12,568 nucleotides of DNA from Acanthamoeba lenticulata (GCA_002179805.1 NAVB01001871.1:1-12568), one strand, 5' to 3'; numbered from the stretch's first letter, positions 1 through 7,560 are shown. Notes: generated by a model from the letters alone, not told the origin. Program-made: numbers and translations.

Positions 1-76
1 CCCCCCTCTTCTTTTCCTGTCAGCCACGTGCAAGGCCTGATGGTGTTGATGCGGCGACATATCCAGAATTAGCCAG
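1..76 (+). other. Probable intron 3' end(s) upstream of the first gene
   Basis: Bases 1-23 are a long C/T tract ending in CAG, a typical splice acceptor in this window. The reading frame used by the first gene contains a TGA at 47-49, so an exon starting at 24 cannot enter that frame; two later AG dinucleotides (72 and 76) could. The frame starting at 25 encodes a short open stretch that stops at TAG 70-72. The segment is therefore a 5' untranslated exon of the first gene, the last exon of a gene lying to the left, or simple leader sequence. The window edge prevents a decision. Confidence 0.35.
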
Positions 77-85
77 GCATTCGAG

Positions 86-1477
86 ATGCGGTTGTATTTC
101 ATGCCGCCCGACAACGAGGAGCCGGAGGAGGAGGACGCCGACGAGCACTGGACGCCGGAGGCCCACCACAACTTCATGGCGGTGGCCAAACGCAACCGAG
201 AACGAAAGCTCGAGGAGGCGACGCGCAACGAGGCCGGCGCGCTGGTGCACAAGAACAACATGGAGTACCAGGAGGAGCAGTTCCTCGCTCGCGAGGCCAC
301 GCTGGGCCGCGACTGGAAAGCCCTCGGATCGTCCACCGAGAACGATGACGACGATGACAACGACGGCAATGTCCGCAATGGCGACCACAACGAGGCCGAG
401 AGCGACACGAGCGAGAATGAAGCCGAGCCCTCCGAGCGGAAACGCCGGCGGGACAGCAAAGAAAGTAAGCGGGCCGAGGCCGACGACAATGAGGACGACG
501 GCTTCTCGATCGTGCCGGCGGAGGAGGGCAAGAAGCAAGCCGGCGCGCCCCAGCCACAGGTCGTGGGCGTTCTCGACCTCAGCTCGGCGCAGTCCGGACG
601 GCGCAACGGCGAGGTGGTGATCGGCACGCGAGACAGCCCACGGAACCAGGAGCAACAGCAACAGCTGTCGACAGAGGATGACACCCAGACGCGGCGGCGG
701 AGCCAGAGCGAGGGCCAGATGAGCGAGCCAGCGACTTCAGTCGTGCCTGTGAGTCCGCGACGGCCCGCGGGCAGCGGAGTGGAGCTGCGGCGGAGCACCA
801 ACGCGCTGGGCAACCACCGTTCGAGCTCGCCGCCGCCGCCAGCGGCCGTGAAGCCTCATGACAATGGCCTCGACCTGTCGTCCGACGACGTGGCGGACGC
901 GCTCGACGACTTGCTTCGGGTCACCGAAGAGCTCAAGAACAACAAACTGCTGCACGACGAGGACGACGAGGATGAAGACAGCAACGGCCGGGGCAAGCCG
1001 AGCAGCGAGAGCGAGACAGAGGACGACGACGATGATGATGATGATAGTGATGACGAGCGAGTGTCAGAGCGGCAGCAGCAGCAGCGGGGAGGATTGTATA
1101 TTGCGGGGGCACGCGGGCGCGACAGCCACGCCCACACGTGGAGCGCCGGCGGCCTCCGAGCACAGAAGCAGCCTCAGCAGCAGCAGCAAGGCAGCAACAG
1201 CGGCGGCGGCACGTTTGGGTCGCTGCAGGAGGACCTCTCCGACTTTGAGTTCCTCTACACCAACGGCCTGCACCCCGCCGACGCGTCGAGCTCGGGCTCA
1301 GGCTCGAGCTCCAGCTCGCCCATGGCCAAGTCGCCAACAGGATCAACAACAGCGCCACCAGCGTCTTCATCATCATCGACAGCTCCGAACACCTCGACCC
1401 CGACCTCGGCCAAGGCCGCGGCGTCGGGGTCGCGATTCCCGCGACCTTCCTCCCTCCGCAAGTTCTTCCTCGAGTGA
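86..1477 (+). CDS. Acidic, low-complexity protein of unknown function (463 aa)
   Basis: This single open frame runs from ATG 86 to TGA 1475-1477, directly followed by TAG. I do not recognise a folded domain. Residues 1-80 are the least repetitive part and look helical and charged (EE-rich, then KRNRERKLEEATRNEAG). The rest is mostly disordered: Asp runs near 90-95 and 313-325, a lysine/arginine patch near 114-126 (RKRRRDSKESKR, a possible nuclear localisation signal), Gln runs, Ser/Pro/Thr-rich segments from about 400, and a basic C-terminus (SSLRKFFLE). Two acidic-flanked aromatic motifs, FSIV (140-143) and FEFL (387-390), have the form of LC3-interacting regions, which is only a pattern match. 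The start is the first in-frame ATG after TGA 47-49. The strong GC3 bias in this frame supports coding; a strong donor-like GTAAGC near 465 leaves room for an unrecognised intron. Confidence 0.6.
   Translation: MRLYFMPPDNEEPEEEDADEHWTPEAHHNFMAVAKRNRERKLEEATRNEAGALVHKNNMEYQEEQFLAREATLGRDWKALGSSTENDDDDDNDGNVRNGDHNEAESDTSENEAEPSERKRRRDSKESKRAEADDNEDDGFSIVPAEEGKKQAGAPQPQVVGVLDLSSAQSGRRNGEVVIGTRDSPRNQEQQQQLSTEDDTQTRRRSQSEGQMSEPATSVVPVSPRRPAGSGVELRRSTNALGNHRSSSPPPPAAVKPHDNGLDLSSDDVADALDDLLRVTEELKNNKLLHDEDDEDEDSNGRGKPSSESETEDDDDDDDDSDDERVSERQQQQRGGLYIAGARGRDSHAHTWSAGGLRAQKQPQQQQQGSNSGGGTFGSLQEDLSDFEFLYTNGLHPADASSSGSGSSSSSPMAKSPTGSTTAPPASSSSSTAPNTSTPTSAKAAASGSRFPRPSSLRKFFLE
1022..1054 (+). repeat. 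GAC/GAT microsatellite coding poly-Asp
   Basis: A run of GAC and GAT codons inside the first gene encodes an uninterrupted Asp tract broken by one Ser. A shorter tract lies near 341-362. The mix of synonymous codons suggests selection for acidity as well as repeat slippage. Confidence 0.8.
1175..1189 (+). repeat. CAG microsatellite coding poly-Gln
   Basis: Four CAG codons followed by CAA encode a Gln tract in the first gene. Similar CAG runs lie at about 650-665 and 1074-1085. Confidence 0.8.
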
Positions 1478-2125
1478 TAGTGATGACGCCGATGACGATG
1501 TGCTCTCTTGGGTTTGTTGTTGGCTCCGTCTTGGTGTTCCTCTTGGTTGGCGCCAGTACGGCCCCTCATGTACACAACAACAACAACAACATGCCTCTCT
1601 TGCTCCGATCGTGGCTCCAGCTGAAAGTGGTCGGTGATGGCGATGAAGAAGAGCGAGAAGGACGCGTGTATCAAGTACAACGGCGTCGTCAGCTGCGGAG
1701 ACAAAAGGAGAAGAGACAGCGGAGGGTGGGAAACCGGCGGTCACGTCATGAACTCTTACGAAGTAGCACCCGATTCCATGAGCCCTTCTCCTCGACCTCT
1801 AGAACGCCAGGCGCGGCGCCTTTACAGCAGAGCCACCCGTCCTGTCTCTCTGCTTGCGGGTCGGGCCAGAAAAAAACCGCGAAAGAAAAAGCCGAACCAA
1901 AAGGGCTTGGGACTGAGCCAAGCAAACTGCCTTGAGCTCTGCTGTGCTCAAGGCACCTGTGAGCTGCAGCTGAAAAGTGCCTTGAGCTCTGCCCTGTGGT
2001 GGCCAAGAGGATGCTCAGGCACGTATTGACTTAAAAGTTAAATTGTTCGCGGAAATGAAACGAAGAAAGAAAGAAGAGGAGAGAGGACACCAGCAAACTC
2101 TCCGGCGGTACACGACGGGCAAGAG
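1478..2125. other. Intergenic region with CAA repeat and hairpin cluster
   Basis: This gap lies between two same-strand genes. It holds a (CAA)n run at 1575-1590, a purine-rich stretch near 1630-1740 and 1861-1905, and the stem-loop cluster at 1905-2021. Open frames exist on both strands (for example plus 1634-2029), but none resembles a known family or starts in a convincing context. No AATAAA was seen in it. It should contain the 3' UTR of the first gene and the promoter of the AlkB gene. Confidence 0.6.
1905..2021. repeat. Stem-loop cluster with duplicated 15-base word
   Basis: Three possible stems follow each other. GCTTGG (1905-1910) pairs with CCAAGC (1918-1923) over a 7-base loop. TGCCTTGAGC (1928-1937) pairs perfectly with GCTCAAGGCA (1946-1955) over an 8-base loop. 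The word TGCCTTGAGCTCTGC at 1928-1942 is repeated at 1978-1992, and its second copy can pair with GCTCAGGCA (2013-2021) with one bulge. Between them is the palindrome AGCTGCAGCT. The structure lies 105 bases or more upstream of the AlkB start codon. Its function is unknown: structured RNA, regulatory element or remnant repeat. Confidence 0.6.
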
Positions 2126-3053
2126 ATGGAACGGAACCCATACAAAGGGGGTGGGAAGAAGAAAGCGGCACTTAAGGCGGCCGCGCCCACCCAGGAGGAT
2201 GATCCGACGCTTCTGGTGCCGGGCCTCGTCATCGCCAAGAACTTTATCACCAAAGAAGAGGAGGAACAACTCATTCAGGCAAGCCTTTTGCCCTTCGCCC
2301 CCTTCCTTTTCCGTCGTCGTTACCCTTCTCCTCCCCTTCGTCGCCTAACCCACTCGCGCCACGCAGGCCGTGGAGGAGCGCGAATGGGATATGGACCTCA
2401 AGCGGAAGGTGCAGCAATATGGCTACCGATTCGAGCACAACGTGCAGAACCTGCGCGGCGGCTACCTCGGGCCACTGCCTGACTTTGCCCGCGAGGTCAC
2501 CGCTCGGCTCGTCTCCCGAGGTGCGCTCTCACCTCCCTTCCCCTCTCGCCCAAAATGCTCCTGCGTGGGACGGCAATAACACAACCCCTTGACTCGAGCA
2601 GGGCTGATGCCCTATGAGCCGGACCAAATGATCATCAACCACTACGTCCCGGGCCAGGGCATCCACCCGCACGTGGACAAGATCCACTGCTTCGAGGGCG
2701 TCGTCGGCAGCTTGGCCCTGGGCTCCAGCTGCATCATGGAGTTCAAGTAACGCCACCATTCCACTGGCGCCTCTCTGGCTCTCGCCCTCACCACCACGAC
2801 ACACGCCACATGTGGCAGGCACATCGAGACCGGCCGGCGCGTGGACGTGTTCTTTGAGCGACGGACGGCGCTCATGCTCACCGGCGAGGCTCGCTACGAC
2901 TGGACCCACGGCATCGCGGCGGTGGCCTCCGACACGTGGCGCGGGGTGCAGTTCAAGCGAAAGAACCGGATCTCGCTCACCTGGCGCAAGGTCATCCTCC
3001 CGCCCGTTCGAGGCGAGGAGGCCGACGGCACCAACCAACAACCAGCAGCTTAA
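2126..3053 (+). CDS. ALKBH8: AlkB-like Fe(II)/2-oxoglutarate dioxygenase, ALKBH8 type
   Basis: Exons 2126-2278, 2367-2520, 2602-2746 and 2819-3053 join with matching phases (0, 1, 2) into 228 aa ending at TAA 3051-3053. The family oxidises alkylated or modified bases using iron, oxygen and 2-oxoglutarate. Visible motifs are the substrate-side RKVQQYGYRF, the iron ligands H126 and D128 in GQGIHPHVD, the distal H181 in WTHGI, and R201-x5-R207 (RISLTWR), which binds 2-oxoglutarate. The order DQMIINHYVPGQGI...LALGSSCIMEFK...MLTGEARYDWTHGI matches the AlkB domain of ALKBH8, which hydroxylates the wobble uridine side chain of tRNA. Animal ALKBH8 also carries an RRM and a methyltransferase domain; both are absent here, so the tRNA role is inferred. 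A Lys-rich N-terminus (KGGGKKKAALK) and a short Gln-rich tail flank the domain. Confidence 0.9.
2279..2366 (+). other. GC-AG intron of the AlkB gene
   Basis: The donor is CAG|GCAAGC rather than GT, and the acceptor is CACGCAG|GCC. Removing these 88 bases joins ...EEEEQLIQ to AVEEREWDMD in phase 0 and restores the family alignment. No alternative GT donor near by keeps the frame. GC-AG introns are a known minor class spliced by the ordinary spliceosome; the rest of the donor follows the consensus. Confidence 0.75.
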
Positions 3054-3566
3054 TGCTGCACACGCAAGCCCCACCCGCGACGGGCCTCATCGTGTCCACT
3101 GTGGAATCAAATCAGACGGACGCAATGACCTTACAGACACGACAAGGAGCACAAGCAAGAAGATCCAAGTGGGGGCAGGATTAAGTGGGCAAGATTACAA
3201 CTTCACAACTTCCAGGGTCCCTCCGCAGTAAATGGCGTGCGGCAGCGAACTGGTTGGTGATGTCGTAGGCGTAGATGATTTGGAGCGGCGCCTGTCGCAA
3301 GTTCCTTTGACGGTAACGTGGCCGGCGAGCGAGACAAACGCGTGGCAGGATGCAAACTTTTCCTGTTGCAAGGTCGGTTGAGCCTGCTGTTGTTGTTGGC
3401 ACGGATTCAAGTGCTCGTTTGAGTTCGTCGACTTCACGATCCCTCGCACGTAGCGGTTCTTCCAGTACACCTTGTTCGTTGGGTTGATGCACACAAAACA
3501 ACGAACAAGAGGAAAAAGTCACATTCTTGGCATTCTTGGCATCAACACCACCATGGAATGGACACT
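3054..3566. other. Convergent intergenic region
   Basis: This gap lies between the 3' ends of the AlkB gene (+) and the COQ3 gene (-) and should hold both 3' UTRs. Two overlapping minus-strand frames of 99 and 129 codons are open (3494-3195 and 3570-3181), but their products match nothing I recognise and no spliced model was found. A short direct repeat of ATTCTTGGC lies at about 3523-3541. Confidence 0.55.
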
Positions 3567-4951
3567 TCACTGGTGGCGCTTGACCGCGTAGCCCAGGAAG
3601 CTGATGGAGGTGTCATCGGACTGGCGGAAGCTCACGAACATGTCGACGGGCGCCCAGCGCTGGAACAGGCGGCCCGGCTCGATGACGGGCTCGAGGCCAG
3701 CCACGTCCTTCACGTCCATGTACGGCGCCAGCAGCGCCCTCAGCTCGTCCGGCTGTGTGCCACCCACGTGTGTATTGTGTGTTGGTGCCCACGCGCACGT
3801 TTGTGAGTTCACAAGAAAGGCGTCAATGATTATGGGGCCCTGTGCGCGTACGGTGGTGAAGAGGCGGAAGTCGTGGGTGTGCGGCGGCATGATCCGCACG
3901 ATGGCGCTCTGCAGCATGATGAGGTTGGCGATGTAGCTCTTCCACGTGCGGTTGATGGTGTCAAAGGTGAAGACGCCGCCCGGCTTGAGCACCCGGTTCA
4001 CCTCCCGGACCAATGCCGGCAGGTCGTGGATGTGCTCTACGAGGGCCGCTAGTCAGCTGAAGAGGGAGGTGATGGTGGAAGCGAGGAAGGGGAGGGAACC
4101 GAGGACGTCGGACATGACGACGCCGTCAAAGTGGTGGTCGGGGAAAGGCAGCTCCAGCGCAGAGCCCACCACGTACTCGACGTTGTGCACACCGGCCTCC
4201 TGCATACGTGGCCGTGGGGATCACATCAGGTCTCTGCTGGGCACATGACCCGGAGGAGCTGCGGAAGGTACCTGAGCGTGGCGGCGGGCAGTCTCGATGG
4301 AGCGCGGGGAGAGGTCGAGCCCAATCATGCGGTGACCGTGCTTGGCCATTGCCTCAGTGGCGAGCCCGCCTGCGTGTGCAACAACAGAGAGTCACTCGGT
4401 GGCTACGCCGTTGTTGAGTTGGGAGTTGCTTGGTCAAGGACGGGATCGTGTACCTCCGCAGCCGATGTCGAGGAACAGCTGTTGGCTCGGCTCGGTCCCG
4501 GTTTCTGTGTCAAGGGGCACCAGTGGGTACCTGGGTTGAGCATTGCGATGTTGGCGCCAGAGGAGGAACGAAGCACGTACTAACGTAGTGGAAGGCACGA
4601 TCAAAGTAGGGCACGCGAGCGTCGTTCATGGCCAGAAGAGGCGAGGCCCACCCGCCTTCAGCCCACCAGGTCGCGGCAAAGGCCTCCGTGTCGTAGAAGC
4701 CATTGTCAATACTGCACACGGGTAGGGGCAGGTTAAAGCGCGTCTTTTCTTTCACACGGCCTACGAGGCACTTCTGTGCCGCAGGTGAGGTGTCTGTACA
4801 CGGTGGTCGCTGGGTCTATGGGCGAAGTTCTTGGCACAATGTCTTGGGGCGGTGTCAAGACCCATCCCACGGCTGCCGCCAGGATTAGCGACACGACACC
4901 TATCCACAACCAACTGGTGTTGCCACCTTTCGGGACTGTCTTCTTGGCCAT
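3567..4951 (-). CDS. COQ3: Ubiquinone biosynthesis O-methyltransferase COQ3/UbiG
   Basis: Seven exons (4951-4800, 4711-4581, 4504-4454, 4369-4272, 4199-4100, 4036-3852, 3752-3567) join in phase to give 300 aa. The enzyme transfers methyl groups from S-adenosylmethionine to ring hydroxyls of the quinone precursor at the mitochondrial inner membrane. Evidence: ATTVIDNGFYDTEAFAATWW matches the UbiG N-terminal signature; DIGCGGG (107-113) is SAM motif I; SDVLEHIHDL (around 174-183) and VLKPGG (193-198) are later Rossmann motifs; INRTWKSY (205-212) and THDF (231-234) are family hallmarks; the end is FLGYAVKRHQ. A hydrophobic helix at about 13-33 is a probable membrane anchor, and no typical amphipathic presequence is visible. 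ATG 4951 is preceded by an in-frame TAG. The exon 2/3 junction has alternatives; the one given has a GTACGT donor. Acceptor 4037 was chosen because it restores VLEHI. Confidence 0.92.
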
Positions 4952-5020
4952 GCTGTGTGTTTGTACTGTTTGGACCTCTACGGCCAGACATGCTGCTAGG
5001 CACAGTGGGTGACATCAGCA

Positions 5021-5028
5021 TGACGTCA
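5021..5028. promoter_or_regulatory. CRE-like palindrome TGACGTCA
   Basis: This is a perfect 8-bp cAMP-response-element consensus, the binding site of CREB/ATF-type bZIP factors in other eukaryotes. It lies 70 bp upstream of the COQ3 start codon. Whether such a factor acts here is inferred. Confidence 0.4.
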
Positions 5029-5174
5029 GCCGACAAAAAAAGGGTAAAATCCAGGAAACGAAATCAGCGTGTCGGCTCGATTGGGCGTGGCGGAGTGGGG
5101 AAATCACGAGTAGCCACGGCACGTTGGCCGGCTCCCGCCCCGTGCGACCATTCGATCTGAAAGGAAGGAATTGT

Positions 5175-5202
5175 GCGTGATTGAGGAGCAAAGCAATCAC
5201 GC
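5175..5202. repeat. 9-bp perfect inverted repeat in the divergent promoter
   Basis: GCGTGATTG (5175-5183) and CAATCACGC (5194-5202) are exact reverse complements separated by 10 bases. The half-site centres are 19 bp apart, about two helical turns, which would suit a dimeric DNA-binding protein; the core resembles a CCAAT-type element. Confidence 0.55.
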
Positions 5203-5323
5203 CCACCTCAAATTTGACGTGACGATTCCTGTTCCTCTATCCTGCTTCTTCAATCAGCCTAGCGAAGTCGTGAAAGGGCGTGGGTGACGCATTAGAAAAA
5301 CACATCTGCACAATTACCGCACG

Positions 5324-7045
5324 ATGCAGCATATCAAATGCGTAGTGGGTTCGTACCCATTCACATTCGCGACATTAAGCACATGGATTATGATGGAGGA
5401 TGATTGCAACCTTTAACTTCTCTGCCTCACCACTTCCAAACAGTGGGAGATGGCACGGTGGGGAAGACCTGCCTCTTGATCACGTACACCATGAAGGCCT
5501 TTCCCAGGGATTACATTCCCACCGTACGTTATCACCGTTACCGTCCATTCATTCCCGCACCATTTTATTTGGAAAATTATTGACGGTGATCGCCCTTAGG
5601 TCTTCGACAATTACAATGCCGTCGTGATGTGGGACGGAATGCCCATCAACCTTGGACTGTACGTGGAAGCGCTTCCCCCTCAAATTTCTCCATTTCTAGA
5701 CCGTCTCCTTGCCCTGCTTTAGTAATCTATCCACGCTTCTTTCTTGATCGGGCTCATTCAACGTCGTCATCGCGTCACTGTTGCTGCGCCGGCTTGCCAC
5801 AGGTGGGACACAGCAGGTCAAGACGACTTCCAGGCCATGCGGCCGATGTCATACCAGAACGCAGACATATTCTTGGTCTTCTTCGCTATTGACAACCCAG
5901 TCTCCTTCCAGAACGTCAAGTACAAGGTGAGTTGCTCACGCGTGTCAACAAAGAAATCACGCTTCTCGGCCACACACATGACGAAGATGTTGGTGATGGT
6001 TGATGCTGAGACCTCTACTTGTGTTTCGTGCAGTGGATACCAGAGATCACGAAGGGGGACTCGCGGGAGGTGCCGCGCATACTGGTGGGGACAAAGAACG
6101 ACTGCCGGGAGGACGAAACGCGCCTGGCCGAGCTCAGGGCCAAGAACATCAAGCCCATCACCTACAAGCAGGGCAAAAAGCTGGCCAAGGAGACCAACTG
6201 CGTGTCCTACATCGAGTGCAGCGCCATCACCAACAAGGGCTTCCGCGATGTGTTTGGCCAGACCATCATGGCCATCCTCAACTTCCGCCAAAACAAGCGG
6301 CCAGGCTCGGCCTGCTGGTCGACCAAATGCTTCAAGGACTTTTCCATCCTCTCCAAGAAGGTGCCCCTTCCTCCCTTTCCTTTTCTTCTTCTTCTTCATT
6401 CCTCTCTACTTGTAGTTCACAAGACGTTTTTTTTCTTCTTCTGGTGCAGCACAAGTGTGTGCGGTGCAACCACCAGTACTGCCCGGACTGCGTCGTGCTG
6501 CTCCCCAAGAGCCACGAGTGGGGCAACAAGCTCATCTGTAAAAAATGTTCGTCTCTCTTCACCCCCAAACCGATGAAGGAGAAGGCGGCGACAAGGTTGC
6601 TGATCCAATGGTCTGCTGTGATGTGGTGGCGATGATGGGAGCAGGTAGGGATATCGAGGATGACGAGCCGATGAAGCGATCCTTTGGCAGGAGGAGGGCC
6701 GGGGACAACAACGAGGGCGGCGCCGCAGAGGGTGAAGGAGAAGACAGCAAGGTCTCGGAGGCCACGCCCGTCACGAAGGAGGCCCTCCTCGGCGGCATCC
6801 TCCAGAGCGTGAGCCGCTACGAGCCCGTCCCCGAGGGCGCCGGCGACGAGGAGGAAGAGAGCGGCAGCCGGAAGGGCAAGAAGAAGGACAAGCAGCCCGT
6901 CATCGCCAAAAAGAGGAGCAACACCCTCAAGGGCAGCACGAGCGCCCCTCCGCCCTCGTTGTCCTCGTCGTCGGCGGCAATGGACGCGACGGCGTCGCCA
7001 CTGCGGGGCTCGGCGATCGTCAAGAGAGACAATGGCGCGGCGTAA
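5324..7045 (+). CDS. Rac/Rho-family GTPase fused to a FYVE-like zinc finger
   Basis: Exons 5324-5348, 5444-5523, 5600-5658, 5803-5926, 6034-6360, 6450-6595 and 6649-7045 join in phase to 385 aa. Residues 1-180 are a Rac-type switch GTPase: [17 protein letters not shown] (P-loop, Gly12 intact), switch I YIPTVFDNY, DTAGQ with Gln61, TKND at 116-119, a Rho insert, and ECSA. Numbering matches Rac1 through residue 61. The protein has no CAAX box. Residues 190-238 carry eight cysteines, C190, C195, C208, C211, C216, C219, C235, C238; from C195 to C219 the spacing is exactly that of FYVE fingers, with KKHKC in place of RRHHC and C-x4-C instead of the first C-x2-C. The remaining 140 residues are acidic, basic (KGKKKDKQ) and Ser-rich. 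Predicted role: actin signalling at a phosphoinositide-containing membrane, by inference. The last intron (53 nt) is the least certain junction. Confidence 0.9.
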
Positions 7046-7150
7046 GCGCTGAAGAAGGAGGAGCTGCAACTGGAGGTAATGGAAGAGTTGATGGTGGACA
7101 AGAAGCAAGGAGGAAACCGGAAGAAGCATCGTCGTCGCATTGGTGTCTGA
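7046..7150 (+). other. Open in-frame stretch after the Rac-FYVE stop codon
   Basis: After TAA 7043-7045 the same frame stays open for 34 codons to TGA 7148-7150. The codons read as a charged helix followed by a polybasic run (ALKKEELQLEVMEELMV..., then NRKKHRRR). It may be 3' UTR, a readthrough extension, or part of an alternatively spliced C-terminus, since GC|GTAAGC overlapping the stop is a good donor sequence. Confidence 0.3.
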
Positions 7151-7358
7151 AGGAGCCAATGTAGCAACAACGAGGAGGAGACAAAGATGTCGAGGATGGC
7201 CACAAGCAGAGAGTGTACCAAAAGAAGCGAAGTTTTGAAGCTCGTCTTGCGGGTTCGCTCGAGAGAAGGAAGAGGAGGCAGAGAGGGAACGCGCCAACCA
7301 TCACACCGCGAGGAACCGCTTGCGTGCTGATGAGATCAAGTGGCTTCTTTAATTGTGA

Positions 7359-7364
7359 AATAAA
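7359..7364 (+). terminator. Polyadenylation signal AATAAA
   Basis: A canonical AATAAA lies 314 bases after the Rac-FYVE stop codon and is followed by a GTGTGTTG stretch, the usual GU-rich downstream element. It probably ends the Rac-FYVE transcript. Confidence 0.5.
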
Positions 7365-7499
7365 ACTGTGTGTTGCTACAAAGTTCATCTCCATAGAAAC
7401 GTATCGAAGGAATTTGGGCTCATATATCCATTCTGGGTCGTCAAAAAGCAGGCGTACGCGAGCTTGTTCAGAGTTGAATTTCTTAATCATAGCCCGATA

Positions 7500-7560
7500 G
7501 ATGGAGGAAGAAAAAAAAGATAATAAATAATAAAAATAATAAAAGTAAACAAATAAAATA
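7500..7560. repeat. A/T-rich block with repeated AATAAA-like words
   Basis: About 60 bases of almost pure A and T with several TAATAA and AATAAAA words contrast sharply with the GC-rich surroundings. It may be an additional 3'-end signal or an intergenic spacer. Confidence 0.5.

Larger units (their letters stand above)
4952..5323. promoter_or_regulatory. Divergent promoter between COQ3 and the Rac-FYVE gene
   Basis: The two start codons are 372 bp apart and point away from each other, so this stretch must serve both genes. It contains a CRE palindrome (5021-5028), a second TGACGT half-type site (5215-5222, TGACGTGA), an ATTGG (reverse CCAAT) near 5078, a CAATCAC inverted repeat (5175-5202) and another CAATCA near 5251. 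No clear TATA box was identified. Transcription start sites cannot be placed from sequence alone. Confidence 0.6.

Noticed and set aside
20..661. 213-codon minus-strand frame opposite the first gene
   Set aside because: It is a GC-bias shadow: hydrophobic Leu/Val runs are the antisense of Glu/Asp/Lys codons, with no domain and no splice context.
650..1190. Spaced CAG repeats as a CRISPR-like array
   Set aside because: They are in-frame poly-Gln microsatellites without unique spacers of constant length.
858..1637. 259-codon plus-strand frame overlapping the acidic gene
   Set aside because: It reads the GAC/CAG repeats out of frame as Thr, Ser and Arg runs; the frame starting at 86 has better codon bias. 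Its short Ser/Asp end is reported separately.
4036..4048. Earlier COQ3 acceptor CTGACTAG at 4049, adding four residues
   Set aside because: It keeps the frame but breaks the conserved VLEHI motif; the acceptor at 4037 restores it exactly.
2126..4951. A full ALKBH8 made of AlkB plus methyltransferase
   Set aside because: The methyltransferase is on the opposite strand and carries COQ3/UbiG hallmarks (INRTWKSY, THDF), not those of Trm9.
6034..6635. Rac-FYVE ending at TGA near 6635 without the last intron
   Set aside because: That end ([12 protein letters not shown]) lacks codon bias, whereas removing 6596-6648 joins in phase to a long, well-biased charged tail. It remains a possible isoform.
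6332..7297. 321-codon minus-strand frame across the Rac-FYVE 3' half
   Set aside because: It is antisense to well-supported zinc-finger and tail exons and has Ser/Leu/Arg repeats but no family match.
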